The notes under the pieces were generated by a model. It saw only the letters and a program-made list of their open reading frames with translations. It had not been told where the DNA came from and made no database searches. A program made the translations under genes and the position numbers. This document shows, piece after piece, positions 33,285-43,495 of a stretch of 64,000 nt of DNA. Location of the stretch: positions 1,081,599-1,145,598 of the forward strand of contig NZ_JAQQKV010000002.1 in NCBI RefSeq assembly GCF_028550435.1, read 5' to 3'. This stretch comes from Asticcacaulis machinosus (GTDB lineage Bacteria; Pseudomonadota; Alphaproteobacteria; Caulobacterales; Caulobacteraceae). Each line of letters starts with the position of its first letter. Position 1 is the stretch's first letter.

Positions 33285-34511
33285 GTGGCCTATACGCTTG
33301 ACCTGAGTTCCAAACCTGCCGCCGCACCTGCCCGCGTCAATATCACCGGCCTGACGCGTCAGGGACTGATCGACGCCCTGGCAGACTCCGGTGTGGTTGA
33401 GGCACGCAAAGCCAAGATGCGCGCGACACAGATCTGGCGCTGGGTGCACCATTTCGGGGTCACCAGCTTCGATCTGATGACCGATATCGCCAAGGATCAG
33501 CGCGGGCCTCTGGCGGAAAAATTCTCGCTCGACCGTCCCGAAATCATTGAACGTCAGATATCAAATGACGGTACGCGTAAGTGGCTGATCCGCATGGCGC
33601 CCGGCATTGAGGTCGAAAGCGTCTTTATTCCCGGCGTTGGTCGCGCCGGGGCTTTGTGTGTATCGTCTCAGGTTGGCTGCACGCTGAACTGTTCTTTCTG
33701 TCATACCGGCACGCAAAAGCTGGTGCGCAACCTGACGGCGGCGGAAATCGTGGCGCAGGTGCAAATCGCGCGCGATGACCTTGAGGAATGGCCGTCCCCG
33801 CGTGAGGCGCGCAAACTGTCCAACATCGTCTTTATGGGCATGGGCGAGCCGCTCTATAACCTCGACAGCGTGGCCGACGCGATTGATATCATTTCCGACA
33901 ATGAGGGCATCGCCCTGTCGCGCCGCCGCATCACGGTATCCACGTCCGGCGTGGTGCCGGAATTGACGGCTTTGGGGGAGCGCACCCAAGCCATGCTGGC
34001 GATTTCACTGCACGCCACCAATGATGAACTGCGCGACATGCTGGTGCCGCTCAATAAGAAATATCCGCTCAAGGACCTGATCGCCGGTATCCGCACCTAT
34101 CCGGGTATTTCCAATGCGCGGCGCGTGACCTTTGAATATGTCATGCTGAAAGATGTGAACGACAGTCCCGCCGAAGCGCGCGCCCTGATCAATCTGCTCA
34201 AAGGCATACCGGCCAAGGTCAATCTGATCCCGTTCAATCCGTGGCCCGGCACCAATTACCAGTGCTCCGACTGGAAGACGATTGAGGCCTTTGCCGCCAT
34301 CCTCAACCGCGCCGGCTATGCCTCACCGATCCGCACCCCGCGCGGGCGCGATATTCTGGCGGCCTGCGGTCAGCTCAAGTCCGAGAGCGAGAAGCAGCGC
34401 GCCAGTGAAACGCGCCGTCAAGTGCGCGACGGCCCAAATCGCGATAATATCGTCAGGGTTGACCATATCGACGGCCTGCCGTTTGGACACTTGGTCGAGG
34501 ATGCGGATTAA
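33285..34511 (+). CDS. rlmN: 23S rRNA (adenine2503-C2)/tRNA methyltransferase RlmN
   Basis: Radical SAM enzyme that methylates A2503 of 23S rRNA and A37 of some tRNAs. 408 residues from GTG 33285. The 4Fe-4S motif is [11 protein letters not shown] (Cys-x3-Cys-x2-Cys). SAM-binding [20 protein letters not shown] and [12 protein letters not shown] follow, and the catalytic C-terminal cysteine lies in [12 protein letters not shown]. The N-terminal helical RNA-binding domain is present ([20 protein letters not shown]). It is longer than E. coli RlmN by a polar C-terminal tail. Confidence 0.95.
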   Translation: MAYTLDLSSKPAAAPARVNITGLTRQGLIDALADSGVVEARKAKMRATQIWRWVHHFGVTSFDLMTDIAKDQRGPLAEKFSLDRPEIIERQISNDGTRKWLIRMAPGIEVESVFIPGVGRAGALCVSSQVGCTLNCSFCHTGTQKLVRNLTAAEIVAQVQIARDDLEEWPSPREARKLSNIVFMGMGEPLYNLDSVADAIDIISDNEGIALSRRRITVSTSGVVPELTALGERTQAMLAISLHATNDELRDMLVPLNKKYPLKDLIAGIRTYPGISNARRVTFEYVMLKDVNDSPAEARALINLLKGIPAKVNLIPFNPWPGTNYQCSDWKTIEAFAAILNRAGYASPIRTPRGRDILAACGQLKSESEKQRASETRRQVRDGPNRDNIVRVDHIDGLPFGHLVEDAD

Positions 34512-34667
34512 ACCCGCGTGATAAACCCGTCTTGGGGGAAAACCGTCGCAATATCTTAGGAATTTCCGGTTATATTGAAATGATTGACAAAGGCCCATCA
34601 CGCGTCATGGTCTGAACGCGCGGTAAAACGGTCTTGAAGATTATCAAAGCGGCGGGGCATAGGCTTT

Positions 34668-35126
34668 ATGATACCTGATTTTCTGAACCCGGAATTCCTT
34701 ATCCCGGAAGCCTTGCGCCCTGAATTTCAGGCGTTCGGCACGGGGTTCCCCGTCACCCTGCTTCATGCCGGTGTGACGCTGTTGATGCTGATGATCGGCA
34801 CGGCGGTCTATGCGTTTCTGACACCCTATAAAGAAATCAACCAGATCCGTGACGGTAATTCGGCGGCGGCAGTGGGCTTTGGCGGGGTGATCATCAGCTT
34901 GGCCATTCCTTTGGCGACGTCGATGTCGGCCTCAACCTCAATCCGTGAGATTGTGATCTGGGGCGGGGCTACCATCCTGTTGCAACTGTTCGTGTTCCGC
35001 ATTGTCGATTTTCTGTTGTCGGGCCTGCCTGAGCGCATCAATGAGGGCGAAGTGTCGGCTGCGGTGTTGCTGGTGGCGGCAAAGCTGGCCGGGGCCATTA
35101 TCCTTGCCGCTGCCGTAGCGGGCTAA
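34668..35126 (+). CDS. DUF350 family membrane protein
   Basis: 152 residues with about four membrane segments: VTLLHAGVTLLMLMIGTAVYAFL, AVGFGGVIISLAIPLATS, IVIWGGATILLQLFVFRIVDF, and the C-terminal AAVLLVAAKLAGAIILAAAV. The motif YKEINQIRDGNSAAAVGFGG is the DUF350 hallmark. The family is uncharacterised and is often seen in envelope-stress settings. It lies 18 bp before the trypsin-like gene, probably one operon. Confidence 0.88.
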   Translation: MIPDFLNPEFLIPEALRPEFQAFGTGFPVTLLHAGVTLLMLMIGTAVYAFLTPYKEINQIRDGNSAAAVGFGGVIISLAIPLATSMSASTSIREIVIWGGATILLQLFVFRIVDFLLSGLPERINEGEVSAAVLLVAAKLAGAIILAAAVAG

Positions 35127-35144
35127 GATCAGGGAGGGCAGCAG

Positions 35145-35993
35145 GTGAAACTCGACTGGCTGCTTTATGGGGTTGCGCTGGCGGTGGGCACGATTGTGAC
35201 TGTCAACTGGCGCGACCAGTCGATGGCGCCGCCCGCACCGCCGCCGCCCAGCGCGTCGGAGATTTCCCTGCTGGCCAGTTTCAGCCCGTTCGCCCAAGGT
35301 TCGATCATCAGTTTGCCGAGTGGTGAGGGCGTGGCCACCCAGATTGACTATACGGGTACGGCTTTTTCAGTATCGCCATCCGGTGAGTGGATCATTGCCC
35401 GCGACAGTATCCGCAATTGCGCCTACCCGTTTTTAAACATCGGTGGCAATCTGGGCGTGCCGTTCAAAATCCGCAAATCGGCCAAATCTGAACTGCCAAG
35501 CCATGAGAATTACGAGATTGCAGTCACCTCCGGTGGCACACGGCCCTTACCATTGGCCGATCCGGCAACACTTAAGGTCGGGCAGCGTGCCTTTATGCCG
35601 GGTTTTCCGCGCGGCGAGGTCGGCGAAGCGACGGGCCGGTTTATCGGGCGTACCACCTTATCGAAATCCAAGCGTTTTGAGGCCAATGAATCCGTACTGG
35701 CCTGGGCCGAGGCGGGCCATACCCATGATCTCAAGGGCAGCCTGAACCAGCTTATCGGCGGTCCGGCGGTTAATACGTCGTCTCAGGTGGTCGGCATCAC
35801 TCTGCGCCACAATCCGCGCCGGGGCCGGATCTATACGTCTACGCCGGAAACCCTGCACGCTCTGGCTAATCCGCCGTCACGCCGCCCGGACTATGACCGC
35901 GAAGAAACGATCACACGGCGGAACTACGGAACCGTGTCCGATAGCTTCCGCCGTGAGTACCGTGTCGCTCAGGTAGGGTGCTTGCGCACCTGA
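35145..35993 (+). CDS. trypsin-like protein with a degenerate catalytic triad
   Basis: 282 residues from GTG 35145 after AGGGAGG. An N-terminal membrane anchor or signal (LLYGVALAVGTIVTV) precedes a Pro-rich linker and a chymotrypsin-type domain. Where active relatives read GTAF...ARHVV, this has GTAFSVSPSGEWIIARDSI, with Asp87 at the histidine position. The nucleophile block is NQLIGGPAV instead of G-x-SGGP, so Ile204 replaces serine. It is therefore probably not a protease but a periplasmic binding or regulatory protein. It is linked to the DUF350 gene. Confidence 0.72.
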   Translation: MKLDWLLYGVALAVGTIVTVNWRDQSMAPPAPPPPSASEISLLASFSPFAQGSIISLPSGEGVATQIDYTGTAFSVSPSGEWIIARDSIRNCAYPFLNIGGNLGVPFKIRKSAKSELPSHENYEIAVTSGGTRPLPLADPATLKVGQRAFMPGFPRGEVGEATGRFIGRTTLSKSKRFEANESVLAWAEAGHTHDLKGSLNQLIGGPAVNTSSQVVGITLRHNPRRGRIYTSTPETLHALANPPSRRPDYDREETITRRNYGTVSDSFRREYRVAQVGCLRT

Positions 35994-36007
35994 GCGGTTA
36001 CGTGGCT

Positions 36008-37957
36008 TTAGGCATCGATTTTAAGATTGGCGCCCTTGATCAGGTCGGCGACAACCGATGGATCGGCAAGGGTTGAGATGTCGCCCAGGGCTTCGGGCTG
36101 GCCTTCGGCGATCTTGCGCAAAATCCGGCGCATGATCTTGCCGGAGCGGGTCTTGGGCAGGCCCGGGGCCCACTGAATGACATCGGGTGAGGCGATCGGG
36201 CCGATCTCCCGGCGCACCCAGTTGCGCAAGGTGACCTTTAGCTCTTCGGTTGGTTCCACACCCTTGACCAGGGTCACAAAGCACCAGATGCCCTGCCCCT
36301 TGATGTCATGAGGGAAGCCGACCACGGCGGCCTCGGCCACGGTTTCGTGGGCGACGAGCGCGCTTTCAACCTCAGCCGTGCCGATACGGTGGCCGGAGAC
36401 ATTGAGCACATCATCGACGCGGCCGGTGATCCAGTAATAACCATCCTCATCGCGTTTAACGCCGTCGCCGGTGAAATACTTGCCGGGATAGGTTGAAAAA
36501 TAGGTCTCGATAAAGCGGGCGTGATCGCCGTAGATTGAGCGCATCTGACCAGGCCAGGAATCAGCGATACACAGATTACCTTCGGTGGCACCACTCAACA
36601 GTTTACCCTCTGCATCGACAATGACCGGTTTGACACCGGGCAGAGCGTACGAGGCTGAACCGGGCTTAAGTGGGGTCGCCCCCGCTACCGGCGTGATAAG
36701 GTGTCCGCCGGTCTCGGTCTGCCACCAGGTATCAACGATCGGGCAACGACCATCGCCGACAACATTATAGTACCACAACCACGCTTCGGGATTGATCGGC
36801 TCACCGACCGACCCCAGCACCCGCAGGGAGGCGCGCGACGTTTTTTTCACCGGCTCATCGCCTTCGCGCATCAGGGCGCGGATGGCGGTCGGTGCGGTGT
36901 AGAAAATATTGACCTGATGCTTATCAATCACTTCCCAGAACCGGCTGACGGTCGGATAGTTCGGCACGCCCTCAAAGATCAGCGAGGTCGCGCCATTGGC
37001 CAGCGGGCCATAAACCACATAGGAATGCCCCGTAACCCAACCGACATCGGCGGTACACCAGAACACATCACCAGCCTGATAATCGAACACGGTCTTAAAG
37101 GTATAGGCTGCCCACACCAGATATCCGCCGGTAGTGTGCAGCACACCCTTGGGCTTACCTGTCGAGCCGGACGTATAGAGGATGAACAGGGGATCTTCGG
37201 CGCCCATCGGTTCGGCCGGACATTCCGCGCTCATCTCATCAAGGACGCAGGCGATGTTGATGTCGCGGTCCCCGTGCTTCAGCATGACATCACAAATATC
37301 GGCGACGACGAACACATGCTTCACGTCGGGACATTGCAGCAGGGCCAGATCGGTATTGGCCTTGAGCGGGATCTTTTTGCCACCGCGCACACCTTCATGG
37401 GTGGTGACGACAAACTCTGACTTACAGTCCAGAATCCGCCCGGCCAGACTGTCCGGTGAAAAGCCGCCGAACACCACCGAATGGACAGCACCTATGCGGG
37501 TGCAGGCCAGCATGAAATAGGCCGCTTCCGGCACCATCGGCATATAGATGGTGACGCGGTCGCCTTTTTTGACGCCGTACTGCTTCATCAGATTGGCGCG
37601 TTTATTCACCTCAGCCGCTAACCGATTGTAGGTCACGCTGTAGGAGGTGCTGGGATCGTCGCCTTCAAAGATGAAGGCTACCTGATCGCCGCGGTCTTTC
37701 AGGTGGCGGTCGATGCAGTTCTGGCTGACATTGAGCTTACCGTCATAATACCAGCGGATGCGGAAATCATCGCGATTGAACGACACGTCCTTGATTTTGG
37801 TGAAGGGCTCTATCCAATCCAGCGCTTCCCCCAGAGTGCGCCAGTGGGCGTTTTCATCGGTGGCGACCAGATCATGCTGGGCCTTGAGCCCCGCGGCATC
37901 GACGGTTTGCGGGCGCAGAAAGCCTGCGGGCACGGGAAAGAGTTGTTGATCACTCAT
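36008..37957 (-). CDS. acs: acetyl-CoA synthetase
   Basis: Activates acetate to acetyl-CoA through acetyl-AMP. 649 residues, the usual length. Adenylate-forming motifs: [56 protein letters not shown], and the regulated lysine in [14 protein letters not shown], which is acetylated in known Acs enzymes. The N-terminal ACAS domain ([20 protein letters not shown]) is present. It is a single gene with a 258-bp promoter region shared with the divergent creatininase-like gene; I see no recognisable operator there apart from a CAAAACC/GGTTTTG inverted repeat near 37990-38012. Confidence 0.97.
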   Translation of the reverse strand: MSDQQLFPVPAGFLRPQTVDAAGLKAQHDLVATDENAHWRTLGEALDWIEPFTKIKDVSFNRDDFRIRWYYDGKLNVSQNCIDRHLKDRGDQVAFIFEGDDPSTSYSVTYNRLAAEVNKRANLMKQYGVKKGDRVTIYMPMVPEAAYFMLACTRIGAVHSVVFGGFSPDSLAGRILDCKSEFVVTTHEGVRGGKKIPLKANTDLALLQCPDVKHVFVVADICDVMLKHGDRDINIACVLDEMSAECPAEPMGAEDPLFILYTSGSTGKPKGVLHTTGGYLVWAAYTFKTVFDYQAGDVFWCTADVGWVTGHSYVVYGPLANGATSLIFEGVPNYPTVSRFWEVIDKHQVNIFYTAPTAIRALMREGDEPVKKTSRASLRVLGSVGEPINPEAWLWYYNVVGDGRCPIVDTWWQTETGGHLITPVAGATPLKPGSASYALPGVKPVIVDAEGKLLSGATEGNLCIADSWPGQMRSIYGDHARFIETYFSTYPGKYFTGDGVKRDEDGYYWITGRVDDVLNVSGHRIGTAEVESALVAHETVAEAAVVGFPHDIKGQGIWCFVTLVKGVEPTEELKVTLRNWVRREIGPIASPDVIQWAPGLPKTRSGKIMRRILRKIAEGQPEALGDISTLADPSVVADLIKGANLKIDA

Positions 37958-38215
37958 CTGTGGCGTTCCTAAACTGTTTTATTTTATCCCAAAACCGCAT
38001 CACAGGTTTTGGAATGCACTTGGCACGGCGCGGCTTGGCAGCCCGCGTCTTGTTTTCCCTCAAAACATGGGATGAAATCGGAGCAGAGTCGATAGAACCA
38101 ATGTTAAAAAACGCAAAAAAACATTAGCTTTCCCCGGGCAAACTGTCGCAAATTCCGTCAGGCGCGGCTATCTGCTTCATAAGGCTGTGTGGTGATGACC
38201 TAAAGAGTACCTGAT

Positions 38216-38992
38216 ATGATCCTGCATTTATCAACCTGGCCGGAAATCGAGCAGTTTTTAAGCGCCTCGAAAACCGTGATTATTCCTATTGGTTCCAATG
38301 AACAACATGGCCCGACCGGATTGCTGGGGACGGACTGGCTGTGTCCGGAAATCATTGCGCACGCGGCTGAAAAACTGGCGGCTGAGCGGGATGAACAGGT
38401 GCTGATCGCACCGACCTTTAATATCGGCATGGCCCAGCACCATCTGGGGTTTGCCGGTACGATTTCGCTGCGGCCCTCGACCTTTATGGCGGCGATTGAG
38501 GACTGGGTGATGTCGCTGGCGCGGCATGGTTTTGAGCGCATCTATTTCCTCAATGGGCATGGCGGCAATATCGCGACCATCGAAGCCACTTTTTCGGAGA
38601 TTTATTCGCGCTATTCCTATCGTGGTGAGGTCTGCCCGTTTGCGCTGAAACTGACCAACTGGTGGGATTTGTCAGGCATAGCCAAAATGTGTTCGGTCAT
38701 GTTCCCGACCGGCCACGGCAGCCATGCTACACCGTCGGAAATCGCCATCACCTATGCCGCCTACCCGGATCAGGTGCGCGATGTGGTGCCGGAGCCGAAG
38801 ATCGCGCCGACCGGCCCGATCCGCGAAGCCGCCGATTACCGCGCGCGCTTCCCCGATGGGCGCATAGGCTCAGACCCGACTCTGGCCAGTATCGAAAAAG
38901 GCCAGCAACTGATCGATGCGGCCGCCGACAGTCTGTTGAAGGACATTGCCAGATTTAGCGCCGAAATCACTCCAGAAAAGGTCGGCTCTTGA
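38216..38992 (+). CDS. creatininase family amidohydrolase
   Basis: 258 residues. The metal-binding pattern of the family is present: IIPIGSNEQHGPTGLLGTDW, giving Glu29, His31 and Asp40 as ligands, and a later LNGHGGN loop. NIGMAQHHLGFAGTISLRP is also typical. Known members hydrolyse cyclic amides such as creatinine or formamidopyrimidines, and one is the mycofactocin protein MftE; the substrate here is unknown. The stop overlaps the TTG start of the next gene, an acetyltransferase, so both are co-translated. Confidence 0.85.
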   Translation: MILHLSTWPEIEQFLSASKTVIIPIGSNEQHGPTGLLGTDWLCPEIIAHAAEKLAAERDEQVLIAPTFNIGMAQHHLGFAGTISLRPSTFMAAIEDWVMSLARHGFERIYFLNGHGGNIATIEATFSEIYSRYSYRGEVCPFALKLTNWWDLSGIAKMCSVMFPTGHGSHATPSEIAITYAAYPDQVRDVVPEPKIAPTGPIREAADYRARFPDGRIGSDPTLASIEKGQQLIDAAADSLLKDIARFSAEITPEKVGS

Positions 38993-39507
38993 AACTGATA
39001 ACGACTGAGCGCCTGATCCTGACGCCAATGACGGTCGATGATTTCGAGCCGTTATGCACCCTGTGGCAGACCGAAGACTTTGTGCGCGATATTACCCGTC
39101 GTCCCCTGACACCCGAAGAAGTGTGGATGCGTCTGCTGCGCGATATCGGCCACTGGCAGGTGTTCGGCTATGGCAACTGGGCCATCCGGTTAAAAGACAA
39201 GGGCGACTGGATCGGCAGCGTCGGGATTTTCAACTATATGCGTGACATCGAACCCACCTTTGATGCCCCGGAAATGGGCTGGGGGCTCGATCCGGCGTAT
39301 CACGGTCATGGTTATGCGCGGGAGGCGGTGAACGCGGTGCTGGGTCTGGCCGACGGCGATCTGGCGCTGGAGCGCAGCCTGTGCATGATCAGTCATGAGA
39401 ATGAATCGTCGCGGCGTCTGGCCCGTAAGGCTGGGTTCCGATACCGTCATGACGTGACCTATCACGGCGAAATTGCCAGCGTTTTCGAGCGCTTACGCCC
39501 CGCCTGA
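38989..39507 (+). CDS. GNAT family acetyltransferase (RimJ/RimL-like)
   Basis: 172 residues from TTG 38989, overlapping the creatininase-like stop. It belongs to the Acetyltransf_3 group: LITTERLILTPMTVDDFEPL, YGNWAIRLKDKGDWIGSVG, the acetyl-CoA loop GWGLDPAYHGHGYAREAV, and ENESSRRLARKAGFRYRHD. The acceptor is unknown; RimJ-like enzymes modify protein N-termini or small amines. Confidence 0.87.
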   Translation: MKLITTERLILTPMTVDDFEPLCTLWQTEDFVRDITRRPLTPEEVWMRLLRDIGHWQVFGYGNWAIRLKDKGDWIGSVGIFNYMRDIEPTFDAPEMGWGLDPAYHGHGYAREAVNAVLGLADGDLALERSLCMISHENESSRRLARKAGFRYRHDVTYHGEIASVFERLRPA

Positions 39508-39650
39508 AGCCTATACGGTTTTGTGTCTCACGTGACTGTTATTGAGCCGTGATCCCCTTGTCGTTAAACTTATGTTTACAATTGTAAACATTCGACGTAA
39601 TTTCCGCGCTTATTTCACTCGCGCTTCAGGCGTTTTTTTGGGAGGGTTAT

Positions 39651-39827
39651 ATGGCGTTATTCAGGACAGACGAAACCAAACCGGTAAACCTCTACGCCAT
39701 GATTTTTCTGCTGGCCGTGTTGGTGCTGGTAGGCTTTTCTCTCGGCCGCACGATGGTGAAAATGTCGGCTAATGACTGCGCCCCCGCCGTAGAAGGCACC
39801 ACAGCGACGCCGGGCCTTTGCCGCTAA
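39651..39827 (+). CDS. 58-residue membrane protein
   Basis: A short gene with a strong site (GGGAGGG) 7 nt before ATG 39651. The predicted protein has a polar start (MALFRTDETKPVNLY), one membrane helix (AMIFLLAVLVLVGFSLG), and a periplasmic tail with two cysteines (NDCAPAVEGTTATPGLCR) that could form a disulfide. No family is recognised. It overlaps the 3' end of nth by 4 nt on the opposite strand. Confidence 0.62.
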   Translation: MALFRTDETKPVNLYAMIFLLAVLVLVGFSLGRTMVKMSANDCAPAVEGTTATPGLCR

Positions 39828-40459
39828 CTTACACTGATCTTCGGGCATAAATCCGCAACGATACACTGCTCACACATGGGCTTACGCGCCACGCAGGTAT
39901 AGCGCCCATGCAGGATCAGCCAGTGATGGGCCCGCGTCAGCCATTTTTGCGGAATAATCGCCATTAACTGCGCTTCGACCTTATCGGGGGTATTGGCGTC
40001 GGCGATCCCTAATCGGTGCGACACACGATAAACATGGGTATCGACCGCAATGGCCGGTTCGATATTCAGTTCATTCAGCACAACGCTGGCGGTTTTGCGG
40101 CCCACACCCGGCAGAGCCATCAGGGCGTCGCGATTGAGCGGCACCTGCCCGCCATAGCTGTCGATCAGGATCTGGGACAGCTTAATGACGTTTTTGGCCT
40201 TGGTACGGTAAAGCCCGATCGAGGCGATCATGGCCGACAGTTTTTCCTCACCCAGGGCCACCATATCGAACGGATTATAGGCCAGATCGAACAATGGCTT
40301 TGTGGCTTTGTTAACGGCTTTGTCGGTGGTCTGGGCTGACAGCGCAACCGCCACCACCAGCGTATAGGGATTGATGAAATCAAGCTCGGTCTTCGGATCG
40401 GGCTTATCGGCCTCAAAGCGCGTAAACAGCTTTTCGATCAGGCGAGGATCAGGCCTCAT
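39824..40459 (-). CDS. nth: endonuclease III (Nth)
   Basis: Bifunctional DNA glycosylase/AP lyase for oxidised pyrimidines. 211 residues. The helix-hairpin-helix LPGVGRKTASVV contains catalytic Lys122, and Asp140 lies in VDTHVYRVSHRLG. The 4Fe-4S cluster cysteines are at 189, 196, 199 and 205 (Cys-x6-Cys-x2-Cys-x5-Cys). All are intact. It overlaps the upstream MazG-like gene by 11 nt, so both probably form one transcript. Confidence 0.96.
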   Translation of the reverse strand: MRPDPRLIEKLFTRFEADKPDPKTELDFINPYTLVVAVALSAQTTDKAVNKATKPLFDLAYNPFDMVALGEEKLSAMIASIGLYRTKAKNVIKLSQILIDSYGGQVPLNRDALMALPGVGRKTASVVLNELNIEPAIAVDTHVYRVSHRLGIADANTPDKVEAQLMAIIPQKWLTRAHHWLILHGRYTCVARKPMCEQCIVADLCPKISVS

Positions 40460-40787
40460 GAGACTCTTCCGCCATCACCGTTTCCCACTTTAGCCATTTC
40501 TCAGAAATGGCGGCATTGAGATCAATGCCTTCTGCACGCGCCATCAAAAGCAACATGCACATGACATCGGCCATTTCCATCGCCACATCGTGCCGGGCGG
40601 TCGCCTCATCCCGCCTTGAGCGGCCAGTCATGGCCAGATAGCTTTGGGTGAGTTCACCCATCTCTTCCTGAAGTTTCAGTATATGCCAGTCGCCGCCCCG
40701 ATCGACATCATACACCCGGCCATAACGATCAGAAATCGCCTTGAGACGGTCGATAAAGCTTTCCAGTTCGGGGAGGGGCTGCGACAT
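40449..40787 (-). CDS. MazG-like nucleotide pyrophosphohydrolase
   Basis: 112 residues from ATG 40787; the open frame to 40886 would overlap the divergent phosphatase gene and is rejected. The MazG fold shows LKLQEEMGELTQSYLAMTG with paired Glu ligands, then RHDVAMEMADVMCMLLLMA with E-x-x-D. Such enzymes hydrolyse (d)NTPs or modified nucleotides. Overlap with nth fits a shared role in avoiding damaged-base incorporation, though that is inference. Confidence 0.85.
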   Translation of the reverse strand: MSQPLPELESFIDRLKAISDRYGRVYDVDRGGDWHILKLQEEMGELTQSYLAMTGRSRRDEATARHDVAMEMADVMCMLLLMARAEGIDLNAAISEKWLKWETVMAEESHEA

Positions 40788-40839
40788 GGTGTTCACTCTG
40801 CGTTCCGGATTATTATTAGGTTGATTCCAGCGCAGAGCA

Positions 40840-41334
40840 ATGCCACTAAACCCCATGATCTCGGTTTTGTTTGTCTGTCTTGGCAATATCTGCCGCTCGC
40901 CTCTGGCCGAGGGTGTGTTCCGTCATAAGGTGGCTGAGGCTGGGCTTAGCGACCAATTTTTCATCGATTCCGCGGGCACGGGTGGCTGGCATGCTGGCGA
41001 TCCGCCAGACAGGCGCTCCATTGCCGTCGCCGCCCGCTATGGCATTGCGATCCATGAGCAGTGTGCGCGCAAACTGGTGCGCGAAGATTTCGACCGGTTC
41101 GACCTGATTTTGGGGCTGGATCGCCAGAACCTCAGCGATATCCGCCGCCTGCAACCGACAGGAACCAAAGCGAAAGTCGGGCTTTATCTGGAGCAGGCCT
41201 TGGGGCTGCGCAAGGATGTCCCCGACCCTTATTACGGCGGGCCTAAGGATTTCGAGACAGTGTATGGTCTATGTGAAGACGCCAGTGTCGCCCTGCTTAA
41301 ACAATTGACAGGGCCTGATTTCGCCGCCACATAA
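40840..41334 (+). CDS. low molecular weight protein tyrosine phosphatase
   Basis: 164 residues. The phosphate loop is at the N-terminus: VLFVCLGNICRSPLAEG, nucleophile Cys13 and Arg19 in a C-x5-R-S motif. The general acid is in VPDPYYGGPKDFETVY. IDSAGTGGWHAGDPPD and DLILGLDRQNL are typical of the family. ATG 40855 (MISVLF) is an alternative start closer to the domain. Substrates are often tyrosine-phosphorylated proteins of polysaccharide export, but none is encoded nearby. Cytoplasmic. Confidence 0.92.
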   Translation: MPLNPMISVLFVCLGNICRSPLAEGVFRHKVAEAGLSDQFFIDSAGTGGWHAGDPPDRRSIAVAARYGIAIHEQCARKLVREDFDRFDLILGLDRQNLSDIRRLQPTGTKAKVGLYLEQALGLRKDVPDPYYGGPKDFETVYGLCEDASVALLKQLTGPDFAAT

Positions 41335-41368
41335 GATCAATATCAATCATAAAAGAGCAGGGCGTTAT

Positions 41369-41641
41369 ATGTCGGATAATAATCAGGATATTTTTGTCAA
41401 AATGGCGTCTGGCCACATTGATCTGGCCAATACCCACAGCAAGGATGCCGACTATGAACTGGTCGCCATTGCCTTAAGCCATGCCGCCGCCCGCTATAAT
41501 GCGTTTATGGTATCGCAGAATGTGCCCGTCGGACAGATGGCCTCAGAGCGTGACAAGCACATCGACCATCTGTCCGGGCAGTTCCGCGAGTTTCTGACAC
41601 AGCACTATGACGGCTATGTGCAGGAAGCCGCAAAGGCTTAA
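41369..41641 (+). CDS. DUF3144 family protein
   Basis: 90 residues. The pattern [32 protein letters not shown] and [16 protein letters not shown] matches DUF3144, a small helical family of unknown function found in many proteobacteria. GAGCAGGG precedes the ATG. Its 3' end overlaps that of hslU by 4 nt on the opposite strand. Confidence 0.75.
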   Translation: MSDNNQDIFVKMASGHIDLANTHSKDADYELVAIALSHAAARYNAFMVSQNVPVGQMASERDKHIDHLSGQFREFLTQHYDGYVQEAAKA

Positions 41642-42939
41642 AGTATATACCGGCTCAGGTCGGCATCCCCGGCAATTTCACCGAGTCGTTCTTTCACATA
41701 GGCTTCGTCGATCAGGATGGTCTGGCCCGATTTGTCTGAGGCCGTGAAGGAAATATCCTCCATGACCTTTTCAATGACGGTATGCAGCCGGCGGGCGCCA
41801 ATATTTTCGACCTTGGCGTTCACTTGCGCGGCGGCGGCGGCCATCTGAGCGATCGCGCCGTCATCGAATTGCAGATCGACGCCTTCGGTCTGCATCAGCG
41901 CCTGATTTTGCTTAATCAGATTGGCTTCGGGCTCCGACAAAATCCGGCGGAAATCATCCTGAGTCAGGGCCTTAAGCTCAACCCGGATCGGCAGGCGACC
42001 CTGCAACTCCGGCAGCAGGTCCGACGGCTTTGCGACATGAAACGCGCCCGACGCAATAAACAAAATATGGTCGGTCTTGACCGGCCCGTGCTTGGTCGAC
42101 ACCGTGGTGCCTTCGATCAGCGGCAGCAGGTCGCGCTGCACCCCTTCGCGGGAAACATCGGCCCCGCCGCGCTCGGATTTCGAGGCCACCTTGTCGATTT
42201 CATCAAGGAACACAATGCCTTCGTTTTCGGCCAGGCTCAGGGCTTCTGCCGTCACCGATTCCTGATCCAGCAGCTTATCGCTTTCTTCGGACAGCAAAAT
42301 CGGCTGGGCGGCCTTGACCGTCAGGCGCACGGTCTTTTGTTTGCCGCCCATAGCTTTTGACAGCATTTCACCGATGTTGAAATTGCCGCCCGGCTGGCCC
42401 GGAATTTCAAAAATGCCCGCGGTCGGCGGCGCTTCATTGACGCTGATCTCAATCTCTTTGTCGTCCAGTTCACCGGCGCGCAGACGCTTACGGAAGGTAT
42501 CGCGGGTGGCGGGCGATGACCCGGCCCCGACCAGCCCATCGAGCAGGCGTTCTTCGGCGGCGGCCTCCGCCTTGGCGCGCACACCGGCGCGGTTCTTTTC
42601 GCGTACCATCAGCATGGCGGCTTCGACCAGATCGCGGACAATCTGATCGACATCGCGCCCGACATAGCCGACTTCGGTAAATTTGGTCGCCTCAACCTTG
42701 ATAAAGGGCGCATTAGCCAGCTTCGCCAGACGGCGGGCGATTTCGGTCTTACCCACGCCCGTCGGCCCGATCATCAGGATGTTTTTCGGCGTGATCTCAT
42801 CGCGGATGTCATCAGAGGTCTGCTTGCGGCGCCAGCGGTTGCGCAGGGCCACGGCCACGGCCTTCTTGGCGTCGTTATGGCCGATGATGTAGCGGTCAAG
42901 TTCGGAGACAATTTCGCGGGGTGAGAATGTGTGAGACAT
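41638..42939 (-). CDS. hslU: ATP-dependent protease ATPase subunit HslU
   Basis: AAA+ unfoldase of the HslUV (ClpYQ) protease. 433 residues from ATG 42939 ([20 protein letters not shown]); ATG 42954 is also in frame. Walker A is [17 protein letters not shown], Walker [10 protein letters not shown]. The intermediate domain, [19 protein letters not shown], and [19 protein letters not shown] follow. The C-terminal LSRYIL tail is the conserved element that inserts into HslV. It lies downstream of hslV, with a GNAT gene between them. Confidence 0.97.
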   Translation of the reverse strand: MSHTFSPREIVSELDRYIIGHNDAKKAVAVALRNRWRRKQTSDDIRDEITPKNILMIGPTGVGKTEIARRLAKLANAPFIKVEATKFTEVGYVGRDVDQIVRDLVEAAMLMVREKNRAGVRAKAEAAAEERLLDGLVGAGSSPATRDTFRKRLRAGELDDKEIEISVNEAPPTAGIFEIPGQPGGNFNIGEMLSKAMGGKQKTVRLTVKAAQPILLSEESDKLLDQESVTAEALSLAENEGIVFLDEIDKVASKSERGGADVSREGVQRDLLPLIEGTTVSTKHGPVKTDHILFIASGAFHVAKPSDLLPELQGRLPIRVELKALTQDDFRRILSEPEANLIKQNQALMQTEGVDLQFDDGAIAQMAAAAAQVNAKVENIGARRLHTVIEKVMEDISFTASDKSGQTILIDEAYVKERLGEIAGDADLSRYIL

Positions 42940-42970
42940 GTATTCAGAGTCCAAGTGTACAGGTGCCGGT

Positions 42971-43495
42971 TCAGACCGGCTTTACATAGGCGGCGGTCAG
43001 ATCACGCGCCCGCACCATCAGTACCAGCCCATTGGCGCGGGTATGGTCGGTGGCGGTAAAGCCAGCGCGTTCGCACGATTTAACAGCGGCAATATTGGTC
43101 GCATGCGGGGCGGTGCGCAGGCACAGAGCGCCCTTGTAAAACAGGCCGTCCGCGGCCTTGCTGAGCACTTTTGCGCCTAAACCGTCACCGAGGTGTGAAG
43201 CGTCCCCTATGAACATATCGAACAAAAACGTGCCTTTGGGATTTTCGCTGTAGCACGGGCTGTCGGGTTCATGGTCGGGATTGCACTCGTAGCACTGAAA
43301 ATAGCCGATCGGCTGATCGCTATGGGTGATGATAAAGGCCGTGGCATTGGCGGCCCCGATATAGGCCAGGGCATCTTCAACGCCGTCTTCGGCCGTCTGG
43401 CAATCGCTCAGCCACCATTTCTGGACATGCGGCGACGCCATCCACAGCAGCAGCAATCCGGCGTCATTATCGGTTAATGGACGAAAGGAGATCAC
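42971..43495 (-). CDS. GNAT acetyltransferase between hslV and hslU
   Basis: 174 residues, similar in layout to the AAC(6')/Acetyltransf_8 group: [48 protein letters not shown] for acetyl-CoA binding, and [13 protein letters not shown]. Its ATG overlaps the hslV stop by 4 nt, so it is translated with the protease genes. The acceptor is unknown. From memory, an acetyltransferase at this position is also found in other alphaproteobacteria. Confidence 0.88.
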   Translation of the reverse strand: MISFRPLTDNDAGLLLLWMASPHVQKWWLSDCQTAEDGVEDALAYIGAANATAFIITHSDQPIGYFQCYECNPDHEPDSPCYSENPKGTFLFDMFIGDASHLGDGLGAKVLSKAADGLFYKGALCLRTAPHATNIAAVKSCERAGFTATDHTRANGLVLMVRARDLTAAYVKPV

